Shown here in pieces: positions 1-7,839 of a DNA stretch of 43,274 bases; positions within the stretch are counted from its first letter, which is position 1, and the number at the start of each line of letters is the position of its first letter. Source of the DNA: JABHIE01 sp964584805 (GTDB taxonomy: Bacteria; Planctomycetota; UBA1135); contig CAZPAY010000022.1 of NCBI GenBank assembly GCA_964584805.1, forward strand, positions 1-43,274, read 5' to 3'. A program made the translations under genes and the position numbers. The notes under the pieces are model-generated. The model was not told where the DNA came from. It worked only from the letters and a program-made list of their open reading frames with translations, and did no database searches.

Positions 1-114
1 GGGTACGGGGAATACGCATACCTATATAAGAGCAGATAATTGCTAAATGCGACATCCTTTTTTTGAATACTTCCGCCCTGGGTCGCTTGGAATTCCACTA
101 AGCAATCCGTGCCA

Positions 115-360
115 CTATTCCAATTTGGCAATCACTTCCTTCAAAACCAATGCCATGGCCTTATCGAAATCATAGTCCACGCCCGCCGCCAATGGCTCTT
201 GAGTGCGCATGATGGCAGCGCGTTGCTATCGCCTTTACGCGCCACCCCAATCGTTGCGCCAGACTTAATTTCAAATGGCACTGCTTCGGGGAATCATGAC
301 CTGGGCCACCACAATGGTGGTGAATTGTTTTTGGTGCTTTTCGCAGAAAACGCTCTATTC
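115..360 (-). pseudogene. broken small ORF downstream of nnrS, not recognised
   Basis: No intact gene covers this stretch, but the minus strand carries protein-like sequence split over reading frames. One frame gives a segment ending VVAQVMIP. A second gives EAVPFEIKSGATIGVARKGD. A third gives MRTQEPLAAGVDYDFD and runs to a TAG stop at 115-117 after KEVIAKLE. Removing one base from the GGGG run near 283-286 and adding one near 220-225 would join them into a single reading frame of about 80 codons. Removing one A after the nnrS stop (GAATAGAGCG to GAATGAGCG) would also create an ATG overlapping that stop. I do not recognise the family. Position suggests the last gene of the EamA-nnrS operon. 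Sequence error near a contig end or a true pseudogene are both possible. Confidence 0.4.
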
Positions 361-1491
361 GAATGACTTCTTATCCGGCATCACCCAGATAGAGGCGTAA
401 ATTGCAATGAATGTAGCGAAGCTGGTCATCCAGAGCACCTGCGAGATAAAAATCCATAGGCGATACTGCGACATCTCGAAAATCGGAATCAACACGCGGA
501 AGATGACCGCGCAAACCATGAGCCCGTAAATCAGGCCAAGCGATTGAGGTGGATGACTGACAACTCGACCCGTGTGGCCGAGGGAAACGCGCGACATAAT
601 GCCGAGGGTCATCATGCCGATGCCGCCGAGTGCGAATGCGTGCATCGCGAGATAAGGCGAAAAGCCGACAAAGATGCCGAGCGCTTTTATGGCGAAACCG
701 AAAACGGTAATGGCATAACCGAGATACAAAACCCAAAGGAGTGGGTTTTTCCAAATGCCGCGCGTGTGCCACCCAACGAGCTTGAAAGAATGCATCACAA
801 AAAGTGCGGCGGCGAGAGTGGCCGTGAGGGTTGACGAAATCGATGTGATGTCGGCAAGCGCGAAAAGCAAAAAGACCGTCAGGCTGGATTTGTCATTCCA
901 TTTGTAGTGCTTCGGCTGAAACGGCTCGCCCGCGCCACGCGCGATAAACATCGGCAAAATGCGGCGACTGATAATGAAAACCACCGCGATCACCGCGTAA
1001 AAAGCCAAATACAAACCGAGCAAAGTGTGGCCGGTGTAATACAGCACATTGCTGACTGTGAAAATCGCAAGTTGTGCAAGGATGACTAAATTATTCCACG
1101 ACTTGGCTTTCACAATCGGGACGACAATCGCCGCGGCGAGTGAAAGCGTGAAAAGAATGTCGACAATGGCCACTGCGGCAAGTGGGATCGCATCACCCGC
1201 AAACGGCAAAATACGCGCGCTTGCCCAAAGCAAAAACATGGCGAGTAATGCTTTGCCTTGAGGTGTCTTTTGTTTTGTCCAGTTAGGGACTGCCGTTAAC
1301 AAAAACCCTGCGATTGCGGCGAGCGCATAGCCGAAAATCATTTCGTGCGCGTGCCAATGCATCGCTGCAAAATGCACGGGCTGTGGGCCAACACCAAAAA
1401 CGAATAAACCCGCCCAAAGCGCCATCGAGAGGAGCGCCAAAACGCTCGCGCCTAAGAAAAACGGGCGTAAGCCACTGCTTAAAAATGTCAT
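355..1491 (-). CDS. nnrS: NnrS family haem/copper membrane protein
   Basis: This is a polytopic inner-membrane protein of 378 residues with about 12 hydrophobic segments. It carries the family hallmarks. Near residues 40-70 is a His-rich block, MHWHAHEMIFGYALAAIAGF, followed by a TAVPNWT motif. Further on is an SRRILPMFIARG segment, and near residue 290 a HAFALGGIGMMTLGIMSR block followed by SLGHTGR. NnrS proteins are known from denitrifiers, where they protect against nitric oxide or nitrosative stress; that role is transferred by family, not shown here. The ATG at 1489-1491 lies one base after the stop of the EamA-like gene, so the two are probably co-transcribed. The stop is followed at once by the broken ORF. 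Length is normal for the family. Confidence 0.9.
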   Translation of the reverse strand: MTFLSSGLRPFFLGASVLALLSMALWAGLFVFGVGPQPVHFAAMHWHAHEMIFGYALAAIAGFLLTAVPNWTKQKTPQGKALLAMFLLWASARILPFAGDAIPLAAVAIVDILFTLSLAAAIVVPIVKAKSWNNLVILAQLAIFTVSNVLYYTGHTLLGLYLAFYAVIAVVFIISRRILPMFIARGAGEPFQPKHYKWNDKSSLTVFLLFALADITSISSTLTATLAAALFVMHSFKLVGWHTRGIWKNPLLWVLYLGYAITVFGFAIKALGIFVGFSPYLAMHAFALGGIGMMTLGIMSRVSLGHTGRVVSHPPQSLGLIYGLMVCAVIFRVLIPIFEMSQYRLWIFISQVLWMTSFATFIAIYASIWVMPDKKSFE

Positions 1492-1492
1492 G

Positions 1493-1930
1493 TTAAGCCG
1501 GTTTGTAATAAGTCACCAAGCCAGCGCCAAGGACGCAAAGGCTCACACCAAGCACCTGAATCGCCGTCAGTCTCTCATTCAAAAACAGATAGCCCAAGAC
1601 CGCGCCCACAACGGGCGCAAGGCAAAACGCAATCGTCATCACTGTCGACAAGTTGCCCGTTTTCAAACCCGTGTAAAGCGCAATGATGCCTATGCCGCCG
1701 GCCAAAACGCCGCCGCCGACCGCAATGAGCGAAATCGACTTGCCCCCCGCTTGCCGCACTTCGCTCCAGAAAGGAAACGAAACCGCAAGCAAAAACAAAA
1801 GCGAAAACACGGTGCGGATGGTCGTCCCCATCACGGGGGTCAGCCCGCCTATTTTCACTCCGCGTTTTTCCAACAATGACCCCACGCCCCAACAAAAGGC
1901 GGTGAGAACGGCCCAGGCTTCTCCTTTCAT
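1493..1930 (-). CDS. EamA/DMT-type small transporter
   Basis: The product is a 145-residue inner-membrane protein with about five hydrophobic helices. It begins MKGEAWAVLTAFCWGVGSLLEKRG, typical of single-domain EamA (drug/metabolite transporter) proteins. The C-terminal half includes an LGYLFLNERLTAIQVLGVSL segment, the classic EamA repeat end with the conserved NER motif. The frame stays open upstream to 2056, but that extension is hydrophilic and overlaps trmL, so I place the start at the ATG 1928-1930. This start has a TATAGT box six bases upstream and no Shine-Dalgarno. Substrate is unknown. It is the first gene of the unit that continues into nnrS. Confidence 0.82.
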   Translation of the reverse strand: MKGEAWAVLTAFCWGVGSLLEKRGVKIGGLTPVMGTTIRTVFSLLFLLAVSFPFWSEVRQAGGKSISLIAVGGGVLAGGIGIIALYTGLKTGNLSTVMTIAFCLAPVVGAVLGYLFLNERLTAIQVLGVSLCVLGAGLVTYYKPA

Positions 1931-1936
1931 GGAAGA

Positions 1937-1942
1937 ACTATA
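1937..1942 (-). promoter_or_regulatory. -10-like box for the EamA gene (TATAGT, 6 nt to ATG)
   Basis: On the minus strand TATAGT ends six bases before the ATG at 1930, and no Shine-Dalgarno is present. Transcription starting about seven bases downstream of the box would begin at or next to the ATG, giving a leaderless mRNA. The -35 region is not clear. Confidence 0.45.
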
Positions 1943-1957
1943 CGCCCACCTCGCCCC

Positions 1958-1963
1958 TAAAAT
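1958..1963 (+). promoter_or_regulatory. -10-like box for trmL (TAAAAT, 6 nt to ATG)
   Basis: TAAAAT is followed by six bases and then the trmL ATG at 1970. There is no properly spaced Shine-Dalgarno. The divergent promoters of the EamA gene and trmL sit back to back in a 39-base intergenic region. Confidence 0.45.
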
Positions 1964-1969
1964 CAGGGC

Positions 1970-2446
1970 ATGCAGCTCGCTCTTGTCCACCCGGAAATCC
2001 CGAACAACACGGGTTGCATTGGTCGTTTGGCGGCCGGGCTGGGCTTGCCCCTGCATTTGGTCAGGCCCATTGGCTTTTCACTTGAGGATAAATATCTCAA
2101 ACGCGCGGGTTTGGATTATTGGGATAAAGTCGATTTACATGTGCACGAAAACTGGGGCGACTTTGCCGAAGCCATCGCCGAGGGCGACCGGGCGTTAATC
2201 GATCGCCTTTACTTTTTTTCAGCACGCGGCGGCACTTCGCTTTTTGATATCGATTTCCCGAAAGACGCCATTTTGATATTCGGCGGAGAATCGCAAGGGC
2301 TACCCAAAGAGCTTGTCGATGCCTTCCCTAATAACCGTGTGCGGATTCCGATCAAAAACGAAATCCGCTCGCTGAATATAGCCGATGCCGTTTGTCTTGC
2401 GGCTTACACCGCGCTTGTTTCGGCAGGCGTTGCGCTGCCGGAGTAG
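1970..2446 (+). CDS. trmL: tRNA (cytidine(34)-2'-O)-methyltransferase
   Basis: This is a SPOUT-class RNA methyltransferase of 158 residues, the normal length for TrmL/YibK. The start MQLALVHPEIPNNTGCIGRL contains the family motif PxIPxNTG. The middle has a LDYWDKVDLHVHENW block. The C-terminal half holds the knot signatures ILIFGGESQGLP and RIPIKNEIRSLNIADAVCLA, which bind S-adenosylmethionine. The family 2'-O-methylates the wobble nucleotide of tRNA-Leu isoacceptors; the activity is inferred from these motifs. It acts in the cytoplasm and appears monocistronic, divergent from the EamA gene. The ATG is chosen because the motif order matches the family from residue 1. Confidence 0.93.
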   Translation: MQLALVHPEIPNNTGCIGRLAAGLGLPLHLVRPIGFSLEDKYLKRAGLDYWDKVDLHVHENWGDFAEAIAEGDRALIDRLYFFSARGGTSLFDIDFPKDAILIFGGESQGLPKELVDAFPNNRVRIPIKNEIRSLNIADAVCLAAYTALVSAGVALPE

Positions 2447-2465
2447 CAAGCGCGACAGAGAATAG

Positions 2466-2493
2466 AAAAAGCCGCCCCCCGAAGGAGGCGGCT
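2466..2493 (-). terminator. intrinsic terminator of the cytochrome-porin operon
   Basis: On the minus strand AGCCGCC pairs with GGCGGCT around a loop rich in C, T and G, and is followed by TTTTTC. It lies just after the porin stop at 2527. Read on the plus strand the tail is A-rich, so it mainly serves the minus-strand operon. Confidence 0.8.
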
Positions 2494-2526
2494 AAACCAA
2501 AAAGTTTTAATGCGTGACTGCGCGAA

Positions 2527-3597
2527 TTAAAACTTGATGTTGAAATCGACACGGAAACGATAAGTATCGTTTAGCTCAATGTCGTTTTCGGTTTCGGTCA
2601 TGGCCCAGACATGAAGGCCAATGTTGTCTGCGAGAGACTTTTTCCAACCTGCAACGAAACCGTTGAAGTTAGTGTTGCCTTGCGCCCAATCGTCTTGAGC
2701 AAAGTTGCTGTAGACAGCGTCTGCTTCAATCTCTTGACGCTGGATGTAAACCTTGGCGCCATCTTCCATTTTCATGGAAACACCAAAAGCTTGGCCACTA
2801 TCGTTTACGCCATCGTTATCGCTATAGTTCTCGATGAACTCAGCAACAAAGGTGTAATCGCCCATCGCGTAAGTCACGATTGGATTAAGAATGCGGTAGT
2901 GATTGGTGGCATCAACATTGTTAGAAAAGTTGTACATGCCGAAGGAAAGACCCAAATCGCCACCACTCAACTTTTTCGTACCTGCGAACTGAGCGACCTG
3001 AATTGTCTCGTCGCGGCCACGATTGACCTCGTCCATGACATAAAGGCCAACATTCCATTTGTTGCTGTCGAACATGCCACTGAAGTAATCGTGGCTCCAG
3101 CTCATTGCGAAGCCTTCTGGCTGAACATCGCCATCCCAGACGAGCTCACCGTAAACAGGGTTCTTTGCGAAACCGTGACCGAACTTACCGAACTTCATGG
3201 TTGCACCAGTGAACCAAGTTGGCTGATAGGTCAAGAATGCGCGGTCAAGGCTAACCTCGAATGAAGAGAAATCAGCTGCGTCGCCACTAGGGTCAACAGC
3301 TGCGTCGCCACCAAGGTCAACGTGAGTACTGTTTGCGTTGGTACGGTCGCCTGTAACGAGGCGGGCGCCGAAAGCAATGTTCTCGGCGAGCTGGTACTTA
3401 GCACCAACGCGGAAACGCATGCGGCCGCGGAAGCGATCGTCGCCGCTTTCGTAATCAGTAGTTTCGGCACGAAGGCGGAAGTCGCTGGAGAATTTCCAGC
3501 CAGACTTTTCGCAATCATTGCTCTCTTGGGCGCCTGCGGCACCGGCCAAAACGAGGCCAGCACTTAGAAGGCTGATGTGACGGATGATGGAGGTCAT
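2527..3597 (-). CDS. putative outer-membrane porin (beta-barrel)
   Basis: This is a 356-residue exported protein. Residues 1-23 form a signal peptide with likely cleavage after GAAGA or GAQ. The rest is built of alternating hydrophobic and polar segments typical of a barrel of roughly 16-18 strands, ending in FRVDFNIKF with a terminal Phe as outer-membrane proteins often do. The segment LVWDGDVQPEGFAMSWSHDY resembles the conserved WDxDxxPEG signature of the putative-porin family, and DRAFLTYQP fits as well. It is the last gene of a four-gene operon, 18 bases after the lipoprotein gene, and is followed by a terminator. The substrate is unknown. With the cytochrome upstream, it could provide anion entry or an outer-membrane sheath for electron transfer. 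The barrel looks small for an MtrB-type conduit. Confidence 0.82.
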   Translation of the reverse strand: MTSIIRHISLLSAGLVLAGAAGAQESNDCEKSGWKFSSDFRLRAETTDYESGDDRFRGRMRFRVGAKYQLAENIAFGARLVTGDRTNANSTHVDLGGDAAVDPSGDAADFSSFEVSLDRAFLTYQPTWFTGATMKFGKFGHGFAKNPVYGELVWDGDVQPEGFAMSWSHDYFSGMFDSNKWNVGLYVMDEVNRGRDETIQVAQFAGTKKLSGGDLGLSFGMYNFSNNVDATNHYRILNPIVTYAMGDYTFVAEFIENYSDNDGVNDSGQAFGVSMKMEDGAKVYIQRQEIEADAVYSNFAQDDWAQGNTNFNGFVAGWKKSLADNIGLHVWAMTETENDIELNDTYRFRVDFNIKF

Positions 3598-3615
3598 GGT
3601 TATGTATGTGTGAGG

Positions 3616-4347
3616 TTATTTGGATTCGCTAACAGCGGATTCGCCATCAGCAGAGCCTTCGGAAGGTAAATACCGCAAGGCTGTAACAATCTCGCTGAAT
3701 CGCGACTTCAAAATCGCTTCATCATTGGCGAGGAAGACCGCAAACGCATCGGCGCGGTCGTCAGAATGCATCGCCAAAACGGCGACATGTGCATATTCAG
3801 GTGCGTAAACTGAGCTCGGCTCAGCAACAAGCAACTTGGCCCATTGAGCTTCAATTTGCTCAAGGGAAGCTTTGCCAAACTCGCTCGATTCGCCCACGCC
3901 TTTGGCGGTCGTAGCATCAGCAACCATTTGGTAAAGCATCGGGTAAAGATGGTTTGGCGAAGGTGCCGCAGAGTGCGGGTCTTCGTAATCGATGTCGGCC
4001 TGAGCTACAGGCAAAATGGAGTAACGCACCTCAAAAGCATCGCTTTCGTGACGCAAAGCCATCACCCAAGGGAAAGATGCCTGGCCATTGCCGGGCTGCT
4101 CAACAAAGCCCTCTGGCAAATCAAATTGCATTTTGCCCGCGGCAAGCAAGTCGACAAACGCTTGCTTCTGCTCCGTTGAAGGGGCGGGCAAAATCTTGGC
4201 CGCCTCACCCATTTTCATGGATGCGGCCATCGCGCCTTGCCGCATGACCGAGCCCATGGGCTGCATGTTTAGGTCTTCTTTGGGCGCTTCGGATTGACCG
4301 CAAGCACCAAGTAAAACAAGAAAGGGAAGAAGGGAGACTTTTTTCAT
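3616..4347 (-). CDS. lipoprotein of unknown function
   Basis: The 243-residue product starts MKKVSLLPFLVLLGACGQSE, a clear lipoprotein signal with lipobox LGAC (Cys 16). A Met- and Ala-rich linker follows, then a mixed alpha/beta body with a FDLPEGFVEQP segment and helical C-terminal blocks, for example EQIEAQWAKLLVAEP and SRFSEIVTALRYLP. I do not recognise the family. The gene starts five bases after the TPR lipoprotein gene and is followed 18 bases later by the porin, so it is an operon member. It is likely anchored in the inner leaflet of the outer membrane, since no Asp follows the lipobox Cys. A role with the porin or cytochrome is inferred from position only. Confidence 0.75.
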   Translation of the reverse strand: MKKVSLLPFLVLLGACGQSEAPKEDLNMQPMGSVMRQGAMAASMKMGEAAKILPAPSTEQKQAFVDLLAAGKMQFDLPEGFVEQPGNGQASFPWVMALRHESDAFEVRYSILPVAQADIDYEDPHSAAPSPNHLYPMLYQMVADATTAKGVGESSEFGKASLEQIEAQWAKLLVAEPSSVYAPEYAHVAVLAMHSDDRADAFAVFLANDEAILKSRFSEIVTALRYLPSEGSADGESAVSESK

Positions 4348-4352
4348 TTTTG

Positions 4353-5102
4353 CTAGTGAGCCGAAGCATCACCCTCTTGAGTGGATAACCGCAAATCCCA
4401 GCCGTCTAGGATTTCTTGAACCAACTTTGTGTTTTCAGGATTGCGTGAAATCTCAGTAAAGCGAATGTAATCCGCTTTGGCCTCATCCAGTTGGCCAAGC
4501 GCCTCGTAGGCGGCAGCGCGATTGAAGTAAGGTGCCGCAATGTGTGGATCAATCGCCACACACATATCGAAATCAGCGAGTGCCTTTTCGTTGTCGGCGG
4601 CGTTCATGTGGATCACGCCACGGTTGAAATACGCCCCGACAAAACTGGGGTCGAGCTCAATCACTCGGGCCAGGTCGTCAAGCGCGTGTTTCGTGCGCTC
4701 AAAAGAGTGATACATCAAAGCGCGGTTGGTTAAAAAACCGACATTGTCAGGCGCAAGCTCAACGGCACGCTCAAAATCAGCCAATGCTTCCGTCAACTTT
4801 TTCATCGACGAATAGGCCGTGCCGCGTGCAGCATAGAGCCCTGCGTCTTTCGGCAAATCTTTAACGGCTAAGTCAAAGTGGCCGACAGCCTTATCAAAAT
4901 TCCCTTCGGTCAAATGCCGCAGGCCAATCTCATAAAGACGGTCGGGGGTAAGGTCCCCGTGCACCAGGGACTCCTGAGTGATGGTTAAATCAATCTCTGG
5001 CACCACAGGGCCGGCCTGCTCAATTGGCGGCTCTGGGGCAGGACTGCAAGAAGCCATGGCAAAAGCCGCAGCAATCAGTAGGGAGTTGTTTCGCAAGTGC
5101 AC
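4353..5102 (-). CDS. TPR-repeat lipoprotein
   Basis: This is a 249-residue lipoprotein with signal peptide and lipobox MASC (Cys 19). From about residue 55 it has five consecutive tetratricopeptide repeats: LTEGNFDKAVGHFDLAVKDL, KKLTEALADFERAVELAPDN, RTKHALDDLARVIELDPSFV, DNEKALADFDMCVAIDPHIA and GQLDEAKADYIRFTEIS. TPRs form a protein-binding solenoid, so this is probably a periplasmic assembly or scaffold factor for the other operon products (inference). The start is a GTG at 5100-5102. AGGAG nine bases upstream supports it, making this one of the few clear Shine-Dalgarno sites in the window. It lies 76 bases after the cytochrome gene, separated by a hairpin, and five bases before the next lipoprotein gene. 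Confidence 0.85.
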   Translation of the reverse strand: MHLRNNSLLIAAAFAMASCSPAPEPPIEQAGPVVPEIDLTITQESLVHGDLTPDRLYEIGLRHLTEGNFDKAVGHFDLAVKDLPKDAGLYAARGTAYSSMKKLTEALADFERAVELAPDNVGFLTNRALMYHSFERTKHALDDLARVIELDPSFVGAYFNRGVIHMNAADNEKALADFDMCVAIDPHIAAPYFNRAAAYEALGQLDEAKADYIRFTEISRNPENTKLVQEILDGWDLRLSTQEGDASAH

Positions 5103-5127
5103 GGGGGGGCTCCTGTTTTCGAGTCAG

Positions 5128-5160
5128 TTTCTCCGCCCCCTTAAAGAGAGGGCGGAGAAA
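5128..5160 (-). promoter_or_regulatory. intercistronic stem-loop between cytochrome and TPR genes
   Basis: TTTCTCCGCCC pairs perfectly with GGGCGGAGAAA (11 bp) around an 11-base loop. No T-run follows on the minus strand, so it is a poor terminator. It may stabilise the 3' end of the cytochrome message or attenuate the downstream genes. The Shine-Dalgarno of the TPR gene follows it. Confidence 0.6.
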
Positions 5161-5178
5161 CAAGAACTTGAAAGTCTA

Positions 5179-7644
5179 TTACTTGCTACGCTTTTCAGCG
5201 AGTGCGCGGAATGCTTCGTTCATGAGCTCGGTGTGCTCAACATCGGTCATGCTGCCTTCTGTGGCAACCTTACCCCAAAGTTCAGCATCGGTCATGTTCT
5301 GGTGGCAACCCATGCACAAACCGGTACGGTTCATGTTGGAGCGCTGCTCAGAACTCAAAGCGCGTGAGAGTGGCCAGTGTGTGCCGACCGTCTGCACCTG
5401 ATCATCACCGCGAACAATGGTAGACCAGTCAAAATCGAGACCGTCGATCTTAGGAATCTGAACCGTGTAGCGACCTGGGATTGGCTTGCCCGTGCGCTGG
5501 TCCATGAGGTCTTCGATGACATCCTCGGCCATGCGGGTGTTGAAGACACCGCCAGCGATGCCGTAACCCTGGGCCTTGGGGTTGTTGTGGCAAGACTCAC
5601 AAGTACGAGCTTTACGCTGCGCGGAGTGAGGCTGTACCGGAGCCATGTCGGTAGCGAGAGGGATGAACTCTTGACCGAGCTCTTCCGCTTCGTCTGGTGA
5701 GTAAGCAACCTCGTTGAGCGTGATTGTGTTGCCTTCGCGGTCGATGACAGTAAAGACAATCTGGCAACCTGGCATCAGCGGTGTGACACGACCCTCGCCG
5801 TTAACACCCAAGACGGGCTCTTCCCAGCGGAGATAGGAGCGAGACTCGAAGCACTTGCCTGGCTCTTTGATACCTGGGGTACCCAAGCGAGACTCAGCCG
5901 TTTGGCCATCGTTGTTGTCTGGGCCCGTTGCGGATGAAATCCAGTCGATGTCCGTGAGAGGCTTGCCGTCTTTCATGCCGTAGTTGACCTGCACATGGCA
6001 ACCGTAGCACTGAGGCACCCAAGAAGCATGACAGGTGTAGCACTCAAGCTCTTCATTGTGCTTGACTACATCAGACATGGCGACCTTGGCGTCAGCAGAC
6101 TTCCAGGTGTCGGTGTCGTTGAGGTACTTGAGGTTAGGTACTTCGAAGTCGTTACCCGTGGCCGAGTGCAGGATGATCTTGTCGCCATCTTTCACAACGT
6201 TGCCGAGTGGGTTGCCGCGCGCACTAAGGAGGAAGCCATCGCGGGCATCATATTTCGTGGCGAAGTTCTCTGTCTCAGGTGATGCCTTTGCAGACAAACC
6301 ACGAGGCTTGCCGTCGCCGAGGTCACGACCGAACTCTTCGGAGTAACCGATAGGTAGATCCCATGGGTTAGCTTCAGGTGTACCGTGGCAATCCTGGCAT
6401 TCGATCTCGACCTGCGCCAAGGTTGTGCCGAAGATGTTGCCGTCACCGTGCATGTCAATCGAGGTGTGGCAATCTTGACAGAGCAAGCCACCGGAAGGGT
6501 TGCCTTCGCGTGAGGCAATCTGGTGATGAAGGTCATCAGAGATGAAGAGGTACTTCTTGGTGTGCAGCTTAGGCTGACCACCGCCCTCGGCGTTCCATGG
6601 AGAACCGTAAGGGAACTCCATCAAACCTTGGTAGGTCACACCGATACGCTTGCCGCGGTTGTGGCAAGAGTTACAGGTCTCAACAGGGATGCCATTACCA
6701 GCTTCGCGGGTGCCGTGAAGCTTGTGGCTGAGCAAGTGGCCTGGCTCGTTCTTGTCGATGGTTGGGTCGTTGCCTTCGTAGTAGCCGTTGTTGCTGTAAA
6801 GAATGTGGCAAGACGAGCAACCCATGCCCCGGTAATCACCGCGCTTTTCACGACCGCGGACACCAACATGGCAACGCTGACATTGCTGGCGCTGATAGGT
6901 GAAGCCAGCCAACTTAGGATCGGCTTCGATTTCGTCTACGGAAGGTAGAGGCACTTGAGTCAGTTCGGTTGGGAACTGATCAGGGTGCGCAGCAATCATG
7001 GCTTCCATATAGGCCTTGTACTCGTCGGTGCCGACCATTGGCGTCGCGCCATCGGTATCTTCGACATCGTAGTTACCCCAAGGCACTTTGTGATGCTGAA
7101 CTTCTTCGATGCCCCAAGTGTGGAGGTTACCCTGAATCTTGCCAGCCTCGGTGTTCATCAAGGCGCGCTCAAGACGGTAGGCGTAACCCGGGTGGCACTG
7201 ACCACATGTGTTGTCAGCAACCCACAAAGAACCTGGGTCTGGATAGAAAGTCTGCGGGCCGTTGGCCTTGGCCAATGCGGCAACCGTACCTTTGTGAGCC
7301 TCGTCAGCAGTCGTCGCGTTGGGCTGACCACCGTGGCAAACCACACAACCACCTTGGTCGCCATAGGCTTTGCCGAGATTCAAAATCTGGGTCATCATGT
7401 CAGAGCCCTTATCGCGAATATCTTCGATACCTTCGTGACAAGAGAGGCAGCCCATTTCGGCCGCGCGCTCTGGCGTGGTGGTCTGGAAAGCCTCTTGCGC
7501 AGAATCACCGTGGCCCATGGCTGCGGCGACAACATCAGAGGAAGAATCGGAGGAATCGACTTCTGCGCTAGATGCCGTCAAGGCACCAAAACTGAGCAGA
7601 GATGTGATTCCCACCAATAGAGTAAACTTAGTGACGTTTTTCAT
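5179..7644 (-). CDS. dodecaheme c-type cytochrome, periplasmic
   Basis: This 821-residue protein has a signal peptide (MKNVTKFTLLVGITSLLSFG, likely cleaved after TASSA) and no lipobox. It carries twelve CXXCH haem-binding motifs, starting at residues 66, 100, 147, 255, 276, 324, 389, 416, 535, 546, 682 and 777. Spacings are irregular, with a motif-free stretch of about 130 residues between the tenth and eleventh. Many extra His (EVQHHK, LLSHKLH, DDLHHQ) could supply distal haem ligands. I do not recognise it as a named enzyme such as NrfA, Hao or Otr; it resembles uncharacterised multihaem cytochromes. It heads the operon with two lipoproteins and a porin, so electron transfer through the periplasm or to the outer membrane is the likely role. 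The ATG is preceded by a C-run and has no Shine-Dalgarno. Confidence 0.9.
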   Translation of the reverse strand: MKNVTKFTLLVGITSLLSFGALTASSAEVDSSDSSSDVVAAAMGHGDSAQEAFQTTTPERAAEMGCLSCHEGIEDIRDKGSDMMTQILNLGKAYGDQGGCVVCHGGQPNATTADEAHKGTVAALAKANGPQTFYPDPGSLWVADNTCGQCHPGYAYRLERALMNTEAGKIQGNLHTWGIEEVQHHKVPWGNYDVEDTDGATPMVGTDEYKAYMEAMIAAHPDQFPTELTQVPLPSVDEIEADPKLAGFTYQRQQCQRCHVGVRGREKRGDYRGMGCSSCHILYSNNGYYEGNDPTIDKNEPGHLLSHKLHGTREAGNGIPVETCNSCHNRGKRIGVTYQGLMEFPYGSPWNAEGGGQPKLHTKKYLFISDDLHHQIASREGNPSGGLLCQDCHTSIDMHGDGNIFGTTLAQVEIECQDCHGTPEANPWDLPIGYSEEFGRDLGDGKPRGLSAKASPETENFATKYDARDGFLLSARGNPLGNVVKDGDKIILHSATGNDFEVPNLKYLNDTDTWKSADAKVAMSDVVKHNEELECYTCHASWVPQCYGCHVQVNYGMKDGKPLTDIDWISSATGPDNNDGQTAESRLGTPGIKEPGKCFESRSYLRWEEPVLGVNGEGRVTPLMPGCQIVFTVIDREGNTITLNEVAYSPDEAEELGQEFIPLATDMAPVQPHSAQRKARTCESCHNNPKAQGYGIAGGVFNTRMAEDVIEDLMDQRTGKPIPGRYTVQIPKIDGLDFDWSTIVRGDDQVQTVGTHWPLSRALSSEQRSNMNRTGLCMGCHQNMTDAELWGKVATEGSMTDVEHTELMNEAFRALAEKRSK

Positions 7645-7694
7645 TGGGGGGGGTGGGCGCGACTATGCACCATCTGGGGAATTCCAAGCCTGTG

Positions 7695-7722
7695 AAAATA
7701 GACTGTCACGCCTTTGTAACAA
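7695..7722 (-). promoter_or_regulatory. possible promoter of the cytochrome operon
   Basis: In the 195-base intergenic region the minus strand has TTGTTA and, 16 bases later, TATTTT, which would start transcription about 40-45 bases upstream of the cytochrome ATG. The match is weak. Otherwise this AT-rich stretch (7645-7839) holds nothing I can identify. Confidence 0.25.
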
Positions 7723-7839
7723 GGAAATATACTGCCCTTCTTTTCAATGTCTAGAATTAAATACATAGGACACCCATATATCCCCTCCGCGCCAACACCT
7801 ATCAAGAAGCGCTATATATAAAAGTGGAACAAATTTTCC

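Noticed and set aside
109..366. 85-codon plus-strand open frame at the window start
   Set aside because: The minus strand carries more protein-like, though frame-broken, sequence in the same place; the plus frame has no recognisable features.
2611..3264. 217-codon plus-strand open frame
   Set aside because: It is antisense to the porin gene, which has a signal peptide, barrel pattern, operon context and terminator. The plus-strand translation has no coherent fold or start signal.
2527..7644. direct call of an MtrCAB-type extracellular electron conduit
   Set aside because: The barrel is too short for MtrB, the cytochrome is not a decahaem MtrA or MtrC relative, and it has no lipobox. Kept only as a hypothesis.
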